NCBI GenBank assembly: GCA_022615465.1 | Contig: JAKEGR010000186.1 | Location: forward strand, 1 to 14,011 | DNA from: Planctomycetota bacterium | GTDB lineage: Bacteria > Planctomycetota > Planctomycetia > Pirellulales > Lacipirellulaceae | Direction of reading: 5' to 3' | Length of the DNA stretch: 14,011 nucleotides | Shown: in pieces, positions 1 through 6,756 of the stretch | Position numbering within the stretch: the stretch's first letter is position 1 | Layout of the letters: every line of letters begins with the position of its first letter | Notes under the pieces: model-generated | What the model saw: only the letters and a program-made list of their open reading frames with translations | Told to the model about the DNA's origin: nothing | Database searches by the model: none | Program-made: the position numbers and the translations under genes

Positions 1-30
1 AATCAGTCATTGACGCGAATGGTAAGTAGT

Positions 31-50
31 AGGGTGGGTGGTTCTGTCGG
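31..50 (+). repeat. 20-bp inverted repeat, left copy
   Basis: AGGGTGGGTGGTTCTGTCGG at 31-50 matches the reverse complement of 2664-2683 (AGGGTGGGTGGTTCTGCCGG) at 19 of 20 positions. The two copies enclose the direct repeats and the glycoside-hydrolase-like gene. I see no matching short target-site duplication just outside them. They may be element ends or simply two copies of a dispersed palindrome. Confidence 0.6.
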
Positions 51-103
51 CAAAACCAACGTGTCACTCGCTCAATCCCTTGCTGCCGACAGATTCACCT
101 ACC
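31..103. repeat. Imperfect hairpin repeat, left end of window
   Basis: The arm at 31-53 (AGGGTGGGTGGTTCTGTCGG then CAA) is partly inverted at about 80-102, where TGCCGACAGATTCACC reads back as GGTGAATCTGTCGGCA. About 14 of 16 bases match, with a spacer of some 25-30 nt. The left arm also recurs in inverted orientation at 2664-2683, so this is probably one copy of a dispersed intergenic palindrome family. No ORF with coding character covers it. The stem is directly visible; the family assignment is inference. Confidence 0.55.
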
Positions 104-127
104 TGATACGAATGGCCCTGTCGAGAG

Positions 128-362
128 CGTAAGTCGTTGTAACGTAAGGTTAAGCCGTGCTGTCACACAAACGCTGCTGCGTTGCCGCAAATCACAGGTT
201 CATAGGCAAGTTTCACTCGCCGCTGTTTCGCGAGAGGTGTTTTGTCGACCCTGTAATGGGTCGTTTGCAACCATTGATTGGACAGCGTTGCTTAGTTGCT
301 TGGGCGACGCTCTTTACGACAACGACAGTGCCGTTCTTTCCTGACGCCTTTTCTGCCCGCAG
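128..362. repeat. Long direct repeat, copy 1
   Basis: This stretch aligns with 2321-2547 in the same orientation at high identity (near 85-90% by eye). Long exact blocks include one over the TTAAGCCGTGCTGTCACACA segment and one over GGACAGCGTTGCTTAGTTGC. Copy 1 carries about 10 extra bases (TGTCGACCCT, near 244-253) and lacks one G near 149. Indels of 10 and 1 bp argue against a shared protein-coding function, although both copies can be translated for part of their length. It ends about 50 bp beyond the stop codon of the flanked gene. The stretch 1-413 contains no gene I can support. Confidence 0.85.
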
Positions 363-413
363 TGAGGGCCATCATGCCAACCATAACCATCAACACAAGA
401 TACCGCATGTGAA

Positions 414-2255
414 TCACTCTTCGAAGACGAGTATCGAACTGATTGCCAGGCGTGGCAATGCCACGGTAACCTGCGTGGCCGATGTTTCTCGCGACGTGGT
501 AAACCGAACGGGCCCGCGGGTTGAATCGGTGTCCGATGTGTCTGCTGTTACGCGGCGAACATCTGACCAGGGTACGCGGACACGAACGGCGACATCGTTT
601 GCCGGTATTACCTTGTCTTCAAACGACGACAGGCGTTGAATGTTGAGATTGTAGAGATGGACGATCGTGCGCGATGGCTGATCATGCACAGTTGCACGGA
701 CGGTTGGTGGGCCGTCGATGACGACGGATGGTATTCCGATGGCTGTGCGAACTTGTGTCAGCCAATCCGTTTTGTCGGCGGTCACGATGTAGCCGCCGGA
801 TTGTTCGAACTCGTCGGCAACTGCCTTTTCGGCTGGCGTGAAAACGGAACGCGATTCAACGACGAGTACGGAAGTGTTTCCATGCAATTCCGGCGATTTG
901 AAATCGTCTTCGCAGATTACGCGGTATTGAATGTTGGCCTTGGTGAGGGTGGCAGCGAGGTCGGACACCGTGCAGTGTTCGGTTTCGAGCCAACGGCGAA
1001 ACGGTAGGAATAGGATGGCATCGCTTCGAATTGGGGCGTCGTTCAACAGTGCTTCGTTGAGACGCAAGAAGTCAGCTTGGGGGCGGACTGCGGCGATCAT
1101 GCGAGTACGCTGGTCTTCTGGCCAGGTGGGCCACGAAAGGTAAGAAGCGTTGTGGGCGGCCGCTTCGGCCATCGCTAGCCGCGTGAGGTGTGGGGCCGTG
1201 TGATAGTCGGCGTTGGCGATCGTCGCTGCAACCACGGGCTTGCCGTGACTGATGGCGTGCAGCTGTTGGTACGTGGGGCCGTATTCCAACGTCTTGCCAT
1301 TTGCTTCGGTGCGTGGCTGGGTGGCCATGTCCTCGACGACGACGAAATCTTCCGCCTTACTCAGTTCGTAAATGCTGTAAGCGTACAAGCGGCTTTGGGA
1401 GAACAAGACGCCAGGTGAGTTAAGGCTGTTGTTGCAGGTGATGAGGGCATGCGGGTTGATCGTGCGGGCGAAGTCGCGGATTTCATTTAGAAAATCGCGG
1501 GCAATCGTGGCGCGAAACTGACGAAAGTCGTTGGGCTGCGAGCCGGCGATCTTGCGAATGGCCTCGAAATCGTTGACGTCAATATTCTTTAGGGCGGGAA
1601 TGGACGACTGCGCCTGTTTGGCGAAGTGTACCATGCAGTGTGGGCAGTAGCAGCCTTGCGGATGCATGGTCGGGTTATCAAAGAATATGCCGTCGTGGTT
1701 GGTTTCGAGTTGGTAGCGAACCATGGCGCGTTGGTAGGCTCGCCAGTCGGGATTATTCATGCAGGCTGGTTCGTAGTCGCCGCCGTACCAAGATTTCAGC
1801 GGCTGGCCGTGTAGGTCTTGTTGTCGCCATTGTGCTGGCGGCGTTTTGAACTGGCTGCGAAATTCGTCGGTCCAGTTTTTGTCGAAGGTGTCGAGTTTGA
1901 CGATGGACGTCGCACACAGATAGCCGAGTGCAAGTTCGATGCCTTGCTGTTTGGCGCGTGCCGAATAGTCGGAGGCTCGTTTGAGCGCGGCCTCAAGCTC
2001 ATCCCGTGGTAGCAGGCCGCTGTAGCCGAGTCCGCCGATCCCGGTGGCGTAAATTATCGTGGCACCGCTTTTTGCGGCGGCATCGGCTTGATCGGCAAAG
2101 TCGCCGAGGTGGTCGAACGCGTGGCCGGCGCGACCGACGCGCAGCTCTTTGGGGGTGTTTTCGGCCACGACAATTCTGGTGGTCAAAATGAAAATAGTGG
2201 TTGCTGCTAGAAAGCGCGGCGACATGATCAGGTTTCGGGGGTGAGACATTTTCAT
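414..2255 (-). CDS. Secreted glycoside-hydrolase-like TIM-barrel protein (GHL6 / GH42-like)
   Basis: The 613-residue protein begins with a signal peptide: a hydrophobic stretch at residues 17-30 with likely cleavage after VVA (about 31). The ATG at 2225 (MSPRFLAATT) gives a more typical signal peptide and is an alternative start; neither has a clear Shine-Dalgarno site. Residues 40-400 read like a (beta/alpha)8 barrel of the hypothetical glycosyl hydrolase type: GATIIYA (64-70), GIFFDNP (189-195, with Asp193) followed by a CYCPHC cluster (202-207), and FVVVED (304-309). The D-N-P plus Cys-cluster pattern is typical of GHL6/A4-beta-galactosidase-like proteins. Residues 405-510 resemble a Rossmann-like trimerisation domain and 515-613 a beta-sandwich. 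It probably acts on polysaccharide outside the cytoplasm; the substrate is unknown and no catalytic pair can be assigned with certainty. It stands alone, flanked by direct repeats. Confidence 0.75.
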   Translation of the reverse strand: MKMSHPRNLIMSPRFLAATTIFILTTRIVVAENTPKELRVGRAGHAFDHLGDFADQADAAAKSGATIIYATGIGGLGYSGLLPRDELEAALKRASDYSARAKQQGIELALGYLCATSIVKLDTFDKNWTDEFRSQFKTPPAQWRQQDLHGQPLKSWYGGDYEPACMNNPDWRAYQRAMVRYQLETNHDGIFFDNPTMHPQGCYCPHCMVHFAKQAQSSIPALKNIDVNDFEAIRKIAGSQPNDFRQFRATIARDFLNEIRDFARTINPHALITCNNSLNSPGVLFSQSRLYAYSIYELSKAEDFVVVEDMATQPRTEANGKTLEYGPTYQQLHAISHGKPVVAATIANADYHTAPHLTRLAMAEAAAHNASYLSWPTWPEDQRTRMIAAVRPQADFLRLNEALLNDAPIRSDAILFLPFRRWLETEHCTVSDLAATLTKANIQYRVICEDDFKSPELHGNTSVLVVESRSVFTPAEKAVADEFEQSGGYIVTADKTDWLTQVRTAIGIPSVVIDGPPTVRATVHDQPSRTIVHLYNLNIQRLSSFEDKVIPANDVAVRVRVPWSDVRRVTADTSDTDSTRGPVRFTTSRETSATQVTVALPRLAISSILVFEE

Positions 2256-2320
2256 TCGGGTTGCTGATGGGCGGTGCCCACTCTACACGCTAAGGAGCAG
2301 CAAAGGCGTCAACGAATGGC

Positions 2321-2547
2321 GCGTAAATCGTTGCAACGTAAGGGTTAAGCCGTGCTGTCACACAAACGCTGTTGCGTTGCCGCAAATCACAGGTTCATGG
2401 GCAAGTTCCATTCGCCGCTGTTTCGCGAGAGGTGTTTGTAATGGGTCGTTTGCAAGCATTGATTGGACAGCGTTGCTTAGTTGCTTGGGCGACGCTCTTT
2501 ACGATGACGACAGTGCCACCTGATACCTTTTCGCCGCCGAGCGAGCG
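2321..2547. repeat. Long direct repeat, copy 2
   Basis: This is the second copy of the 128-362 repeat, in the same orientation, starting about 65 bp upstream of the start codon of the minus-strand glycoside-hydrolase-like gene. Copy 2 lacks the roughly 10-bp insertion. Similarity fades after ACAGTGCC, where copy 1 has a few extra bases, and resumes over the CCTTTTC-like block before ending. The intergenic stretch 2256-2697 otherwise holds an AT-richer segment (2588-2640) and the right inverted repeat. No gene was recognised in it. Confidence 0.85.
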
Positions 2548-2663
2548 AGACACGCATTTTGAAACCACGTCGTATCGCCGTGCCATTGAGGTAATATAAA
2601 AAAACCAGGACAAAACCGCAACGACACGACGTCACAACGAATAACCATTGTCCCGGCGAGCTA

Positions 2664-2683
2664 CCGGCAGAACCACCCACCCT
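2664..2683 (-). repeat. 20-bp inverted repeat, right copy
   Basis: Read on the minus strand this is AGGGTGGGTGGTTCTGCCGG, a 19/20 match to 31-50. It lies 15 bp beyond the stop codon of the LolA-like gene, so it could also serve that gene as a 3' structure. The partner copy on the left belongs to a hairpin; here no comparable second arm is evident. Confidence 0.6.
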
Positions 2684-2697
2684 GCTTTGAGTTGGAT

Positions 2698-3810
2698 CTA
2701 TCGCTGCAACCGCTCGAGGAGCTGGGCGGTTTGGTCAACCCAATCGACGTCGCCGGGGGAGTAGTCGAACTGGCCGGCGGCGATGGGAACGTCGAACGCC
2801 ACATCGGTAAGCTCCAAGACAACCATCGGATTCGTGCTGATTTGAAATGGAATGACCGCGCCGTTCTGGTTCGTGGCAGCGGGCGTTTCGAGATGGCGAT
2901 ACTCGACACGGTAGGGAAACAGATCGGCCTGACCGACCAGCAGGAGCACTTCTTGCGGCATGCGTGCTCGCAACGAGGCACTCCATGGCGCGGTTGCGGC
3001 CGCTGTGTCGGCAGTTTGCGAGCCTTTTGTGGTATCATCGACCGCACTGGCTGCGGATGCTGCTGTCAGGGCGGAGAGTTGCTCTGGCCTCCAGTGGCCG
3101 ACGACGGCGAAGACCGGCGTCGTTGTCGTCTCGGTGCCAGACGGCGCCCCAAGGGCCAGTCGCATCGCCTGGGGCGCCAAAAACGAAAAACTCTCGCTGA
3201 GCGACGCGAGCAGGTTCGGCAAACCTCCGGAGTGGGCAGAGAGCTCTGGCTGGAGTGGCGACCAACTGGCCTCGCCTGGCTGAATCGGCTGGCCGCCATT
3301 GGCAGCCGCAAACAGGGGATCGGCACGAAGCTGGCGCAAATCGACCCGCGTCACGCTGCGACCTGCTGGAAGCTGCTGATCAATCCAGAGAAATCGGCTA
3401 TTCGATACCTGTAGCAATTTTGCTTCTTGACCAATCAGTTGCAACTCCATCCGTACGCGCAGATCGTCGCCATTCGTCTGCTGCCAATATCCGCCGGTGC
3501 CAGACAACGGCTGCTCACCAATCGCGGCTTGATAGCGTAGTCGCGCAGTGACGCTTGCGCGGCGATCCAGTTGGTGAATGGCCTGTACCAGCAGGCGATC
3601 GCCCGGCGCCAGTCCATCGCGAGACGCGGCACGATTGCCAGAATTTCCCCCTGCGGTCGCACCGTGACCTCGACGCACGGCTTCGGACGACACATTTCCA
3701 GCAACGCGCGCGGAGGTAATTGTACCTTGAGTTGACCCAGTCTGTGCTGGCGCAGCAATCACGATTGCGCCCCAAACCGCCAGCGATAAACAGGGCAAAC
3801 TGCTCTTCAT
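2698..3810 (-). CDS. Secreted LolA-fold-like protein of planctomycete type
   Basis: The 370-residue protein begins MKSSLPCLSLAVWGAIVIAA, a clear signal peptide with an A-P-A motif at 20-22. A low-complexity linker (23-70) follows. Residues 71-160 (RLLVQAIHQLDRRASVTARL, then a GGYWQQ segment, LLQVSNSRFLWIDQQLP and a VTRVDLRQL strand) look like the beta-strand half-barrel of LolA/LolB-type lipid- or lipoprotein-binding proteins. The C-terminal motif at 329-358 (VVLELTDVAFDVPI then FDYSPGDVDWVD) matches a pattern I associate with planctomycete outer-membrane lipoprotein-sorting-like proteins. It is longer than classical LolA (about 200 residues) because of low-complexity insertions at 225-280. 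A periplasmic carrier or stress-sensor-like role is inferred. The start has no Shine-Dalgarno site but is the only one giving a signal peptide. Confidence 0.7.
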   Translation of the reverse strand: MKSSLPCLSLAVWGAIVIAAPAQTGSTQGTITSARVAGNVSSEAVRRGHGATAGGNSGNRAASRDGLAPGDRLLVQAIHQLDRRASVTARLRYQAAIGEQPLSGTGGYWQQTNGDDLRVRMELQLIGQEAKLLQVSNSRFLWIDQQLPAGRSVTRVDLRQLRADPLFAAANGGQPIQPGEASWSPLQPELSAHSGGLPNLLASLSESFSFLAPQAMRLALGAPSGTETTTTPVFAVVGHWRPEQLSALTAASAASAVDDTTKGSQTADTAAATAPWSASLRARMPQEVLLLVGQADLFPYRVEYRHLETPAATNQNGAVIPFQISTNPMVVLELTDVAFDVPIAAGQFDYSPGDVDWVDQTAQLLERLQR

Positions 3811-3869
3811 ATGCCGGTTTTTCCGGTTTTGCCAAAGAAACGGCTTCCGCGGGATCGATCATAAGTTTC

Positions 3870-3954
3870 CGGATGACCACTGTTCACGGCGATGCCGCGC
3901 CACCTCGTCTCCAAGACGAAAGACGGCGGAGAACGAACAGTGATACTCCGGTGG
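3870..3954. repeat. Inverted repeat in divergent intergenic region
   Basis: CCACTGTTC (from about 3879) and GAACAGTG (about 3936-3944), each bordered by a CCGGA/TCCGG block, form imperfect inverted arms around a 50-nt spacer. They lie between the LolA-like gene (minus) and the lipoprotein gene (plus), where divergent promoters are expected. The 3811-4129 gap otherwise holds the perfect hairpin at 4013-4029 and no gene I can support. A regulatory role is a guess. Confidence 0.35.
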
Positions 3955-4012
3955 GCGGATTGTAAGTGTCCGATCAACGGTCCGTCCATTGCATTTGTTG
4001 ATTTGCTAGCAC

Positions 4013-4029
4013 CTCGCTCTTGGAGCGAG
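4013..4029 (+). promoter_or_regulatory. Perfect 7-bp hairpin in leader of envelope gene cluster
   Basis: CTCGCTC - TTG - GAGCGAG forms a perfect 7-bp stem with a 3-nt loop, about 100 bp upstream of the lipoprotein start. No T-run follows, so it is not a classical terminator. It could be an operator or a 5'-leader structure of the three-gene envelope cluster; the sequence alone cannot separate these. Confidence 0.4.
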
Positions 4030-4129
4030 TTGAGGATCGATGAATCGAATCGCTTGTTGGTGCTCGTCGTGTTGCCCGATTGGCCGTGTGCCGAGTGGCA
4101 ACCCACGAACCAAACGAAGGGGGGAACCA

Positions 4130-5785
4130 ATGCAATTTCATCGCGCACTGATGGGTCTCTGTTTAGTAACAGCAATGGTGTCGGCTGGCTGCATTGGCGG
4201 AGAGTTGGCCTACAACCTACCGCCGTCAGAACAAATCATGCACCCCGGCCCAGGCGTCGGCGGTCCCGGTCCCGGCGTGATTCCGCCGGCTGGCGGCTAC
4301 GGCGGCCCTAGCGTCTATGGTCCTGGCATGGGCCGCTTCGGGGACGCTTCAAACATTAGCGCGGCCGGCGGCACCTATGCAGCGATGGACGCCCAAGGAG
4401 CGGGCGACGGCAGCGTCGTGCAGGCAAGCTACGGCGAGTGTGGGGAAGCGTGTGGCGGAGTCGGCGGTTGTGCCAACGGAATGTGCGGTCCCGGCGGCCA
4501 GGGAATCCTGGGTGGCCCGCCCATTCTCGGCGGCCACGGGTTGTTTGGCCGCCAGCGAGACCAGTACATGGTCGAACCGGCGTCGTGCGACGGCGGATCC
4601 GGCCAATCGAGCACATCGCAGATCGCTTTTCTGGGCGAGCAAGGAATTCAAGTCCACTGGGACGTCAGCAGCGTCGGCATGTTCGATTCGACGCCGCTTG
4701 CGATACCGAGCCGTCAGGATTTCTATCAAGGAGCAATCTACCGCTTAAAATTGACGAACATCCCTGGCCGACCGGAAGTGGAATTGTATCCGACGCTGGA
4801 AGTCGCGCCGGTCACGCCGCGTACCGACGCCTACCTGGCCCATTCGCCAATTCCGGTGCAGTTCACGCAAGAGGATTTCGACCAGGTCGTAAGCGGCAAT
4901 TTCGTCACCAAAGTGATTTATCTTCCGGATCCGGAATTCCAAGAACTGGCTTTGGCGGGCGTCGAAACATTGGTCAGCACGCGGCTGGATCCGGGCGTCG
5001 ATCCGATTGCCGAGGCCGATCGCCGCGGTTCGATCCTGGCGATCCTGCGAATGGGCAACAAGGATCTCGAACCCGACAATGTCGTTTCCGGATCGGTTCC
5101 GGTCGAATATGGATCGAATAGTTACTACGAGCCAGGGATGGCAGTTGAGCCGGGCATGGCTGAACCAATGACCGAGTCGATGGTTGAGCCGATGTCCTAT
5201 GAAAAGCCAGCGGGCCAAGCCAATGGGACGCGCCCCGAACGAACGGCGGATTACCGGCAGGGCGCTGCCGACTCCGCGGATGGCCGCGAGGTCGCTCAAG
5301 CTGATTATTGTTACGATGGAGCTTACGCGGGCGGCGGAGCCTACGCGGATGGTTACGTCGAGGGGGCCGCGGGCACCATGCCGCTCGGCATGCCGACGGC
5401 GGGATTCGCGTCGCCTCCCGTGCCGCCCCACATGATTGCGGGCGGTGGAGACTGGGGCATGCCGATCACCGGCACGCCGATCGGCCTGCCCGGACCTCCA
5501 CACATTCCGCTGGGCGCACCGGCCGGGTTGCGGAAGCACGTGATGCACAACCGCACGCGTGTCAACATTCCACCGCCGAATGCCAAGATGAACATATCCG
5601 TCAAACAGCGGCCGGGCATGAACTATCCCAGACCCGTGACCCAGGTCCGTGTCGAGGAGACCCAACGCGAGCCGTTTCGGCTATGGCCGTTTGGCAATTG
5701 GTTTGGCCGTTCGGGACATTTCGCCAATGGTCAACAACAGGCTATGGCGGCAGGTTACCCGACCAACGAATACCCTTGCAACTAG
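4130..5785 (+). CDS. Gly/Pro/Cys-rich envelope lipoprotein with a domain shared with the next gene
   Basis: I start at ATG 4130 (not 4040) because GGGGGAA precedes it and the product then opens with a lipoprotein signal, MQFHRALMGLCLVTAMVSAG followed by Cys21. This gives 551 residues. Residues 35-165 are rich in Gly and Pro, with a Cys cluster near 101-122 (GECGEACGGVGGCANGMCGP). Residues about 165-310 form a folded domain with YRLKLTNIPG, VELYPTLEV, SPIPVQFTQEDF, FVTKVIYLPDPE and GSILAILRMGN. The same motif series occurs in the gene at 5920. Then come short E-P-M/S-M repeats (about 330-365), another Gly/Pro-rich stretch, and a tail rich in basic and aromatic residues. I know of no characterised homologue. 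A role in the planctomycete envelope, perhaps crosslinked or surface-exposed, is inferred from the composition and lipidation signal. Confidence 0.85.
   Translation: MQFHRALMGLCLVTAMVSAGCIGGELAYNLPPSEQIMHPGPGVGGPGPGVIPPAGGYGGPSVYGPGMGRFGDASNISAAGGTYAAMDAQGAGDGSVVQASYGECGEACGGVGGCANGMCGPGGQGILGGPPILGGHGLFGRQRDQYMVEPASCDGGSGQSSTSQIAFLGEQGIQVHWDVSSVGMFDSTPLAIPSRQDFYQGAIYRLKLTNIPGRPEVELYPTLEVAPVTPRTDAYLAHSPIPVQFTQEDFDQVVSGNFVTKVIYLPDPEFQELALAGVETLVSTRLDPGVDPIAEADRRGSILAILRMGNKDLEPDNVVSGSVPVEYGSNSYYEPGMAVEPGMAEPMTESMVEPMSYEKPAGQANGTRPERTADYRQGAADSADGREVAQADYCYDGAYAGGGAYADGYVEGAAGTMPLGMPTAGFASPPVPPHMIAGGGDWGMPITGTPIGLPGPPHIPLGAPAGLRKHVMHNRTRVNIPPPNAKMNISVKQRPGMNYPRPVTQVRVEETQREPFRLWPFGNWFGRSGHFANGQQQAMAAGYPTNEYPCN
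5115..5205 (+). repeat. Short degenerate E-P-M repeats within the lipoprotein gene
   Basis: The encoded segment runs YEPGMAVEPGMAEPMTESMV then EPMSYEKP: five to six degenerate units of GAGCC(A/G)GGNATGGC-like DNA. It lies just after the shared domain and probably forms a flexible spacer. Such repeats commonly vary in copy number between strains. Confidence 0.6.
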
Positions 5786-5830
5786 TTCCAGGGTTCCTTT
5801 CAGGCATTTCAAGATTGAGAAGAAGTGATT

Positions 5831-5850
5831 GGCAGCATTTTCAGGCTGCC
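5831..5850 (+). repeat. Hairpin after lipoprotein gene
   Basis: GGCAGC (5831-5836) and GCTGCC (5845-5850) form a 6-bp stem, with a further T-A pair outside, around an 8-nt loop ATTTTCAG. It lies about 45 bp after the stop codon, in the gap before the next gene. No T-tract follows, so it could at most attenuate or stabilise the transcript. Confidence 0.4.
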
Positions 5851-5884
5851 ACGAGGATGTCAAGTAACGTGTGATACGAGAGCC

Positions 5885-5904
5885 GTCAGGCCGGAACGCC
5901 TGAC
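5885..5904. repeat. REP-like palindrome GTCAGGCCGGAACGCCTGAC
   Basis: A perfect 7-bp stem GTCAGGC/GCCTGAC with a 6-nt loop CGGAAC, flanked by CTACC. From memory this motif recurs in intergenic regions of many planctomycete genomes. Here it ends only 15 bp before the start codon of the next gene, where it could mask or shape translation initiation. The stem is seen directly; dispersal is recalled, not searched. Confidence 0.65.
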
Positions 5905-5919
5905 CTACCGAAACACTCC

Positions 5920-6699
5920 ATGACGATGGTCCTGCTGCGTAAGCGTCGGGCTTCGCGTCCGACGCAAGTCGAGGGCATACTGCGATGGGCAGTGCTGGTG
6001 TGTATGGCGATCGGCCAGTCGGCCGATGCGCAAACACAACCAGAACACTGGCTAAACGCCGGCGCACTGCCTCCGGGAGCGATTGGCAGCCAGCGACTGC
6101 TGCGCGGCGGACCGTTGTCAGGATACTTCCAGCCAGTGCGGATCCGGGCACCGGAAGGCGCCCGGATCGCATTGGCCATGGAAGGCGGTTTCAATGAAGT
6201 GCCGTTCAACGTTGCGTTAGTGGGAATGCAGATCGGCCCCGTGTATCGGCTGAAGGTGGCCGAGATCCCAAACCATGCTGGTCAAGAAGTGTATCCGACG
6301 GTCGAGGTGATCGACCGGCTTTATCCTCCTCCCGGCTTGGCGCTGCGGTATCCGATTCCGATCGAGTTGACGCAAGATGAGTTGGAACTGGCGCTGCGCG
6401 GCGCGTTCGTCACGCGAGTTATCTACGTGGAAGATCCGAATCAGGCGACTCCGGTCGAACAACAGGCCGATGGGGAGCAGCCGTGGTTTGAAGCGAGGCC
6501 CGGCGATGACCCACTCGTCGTCGCGGATGGACTCGGTCGGCCAGTGGCGATTCTGCGTTTGGGCGGGAGAACGCCCTCGACGGGCGAACCGCGTTCTTGT
6601 GATGCACCGCCAGTGGAACTGTACGACGAAATGACGCAGGCCGAAGTTGGCCAAAACCTCTATTTTGAGACGGCCGAACCTCAGCAAAACCATCCGTAG
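5920..6699 (+). CDS. Secreted protein with the domain shared with the upstream lipoprotein
   Basis: The 259-residue protein has a basic N-terminus (LLRKRRASRPTQ), a hydrophobic core (residues 21-33) and an A-D-A site at 35-37, so it is probably exported and cleaved. An ATG at 5926 is an alternative start; neither has a clear Shine-Dalgarno site. Residues about 84-220 repeat the motif series of the 4130 gene: VYRLKVAEIPNHAGQEVYPTVEV, YPIPIELTQDELELALRGAF followed by VTRVIYVEDPN, and RPVAILRLGG. The order and spacing are close except for a shorter linker. It is essentially this domain alone, without the Gly/Cys-rich arms. Cotranscription with its neighbours is likely (same strand, gaps of 134 and 57 bp). 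It may be a soluble partner of the lipoprotein; function unknown. Confidence 0.8.
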   Translation: MTMVLLRKRRASRPTQVEGILRWAVLVCMAIGQSADAQTQPEHWLNAGALPPGAIGSQRLLRGGPLSGYFQPVRIRAPEGARIALAMEGGFNEVPFNVALVGMQIGPVYRLKVAEIPNHAGQEVYPTVEVIDRLYPPPGLALRYPIPIELTQDELELALRGAFVTRVIYVEDPNQATPVEQQADGEQPWFEARPGDDPLVVADGLGRPVAILRLGGRTPSTGEPRSCDAPPVELYDEMTQAEVGQNLYFETAEPQQNHP

Positions 6700-6738
6700 G
6701 AGCGTACTTCTGGCACTCGTGCCGGCCGTGCGCTACGG
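6694..6738 (+). repeat. Nested palindrome overlapping stop codon of the secreted gene
   Basis: CCGTAG (6694-6699, containing the TAG stop) pairs with CTACGG (6733-6738). Inside it GGCAC (6712-6716) and GTGCC (6719-6723) form a second hairpin with a 2-nt gap. The unit fills most of the gap before the DUF11 gene and resembles the other palindromic repeats of this window. It could act as a transcript-stabilising or coupling structure. Confidence 0.45.
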
Positions 6739-6756
6739 CTTGAACTCGCATTGACC

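Noticed and set aside
157..639. Plus-strand ORF of 160 codons over the left direct repeat
   Set aside because: Its similarity to a frame in the second repeat copy follows from the DNA repeat itself. Indels of 1 and 10 bp between copies shift the frame, and its 3' half is antisense to the glycoside-hydrolase-like gene.
2692..3414. Plus-strand ORF of 240 codons
   Set aside because: It is antisense to the LolA-like gene, which has a signal peptide and a recognisable C-terminal motif.
4745..5665. Minus-strand ORF of 306 codons
   Set aside because: It is antisense to the large lipoprotein gene and has Arg/His/Gly-rich composition typical of GC-driven shadow frames, with no recognisable motif.
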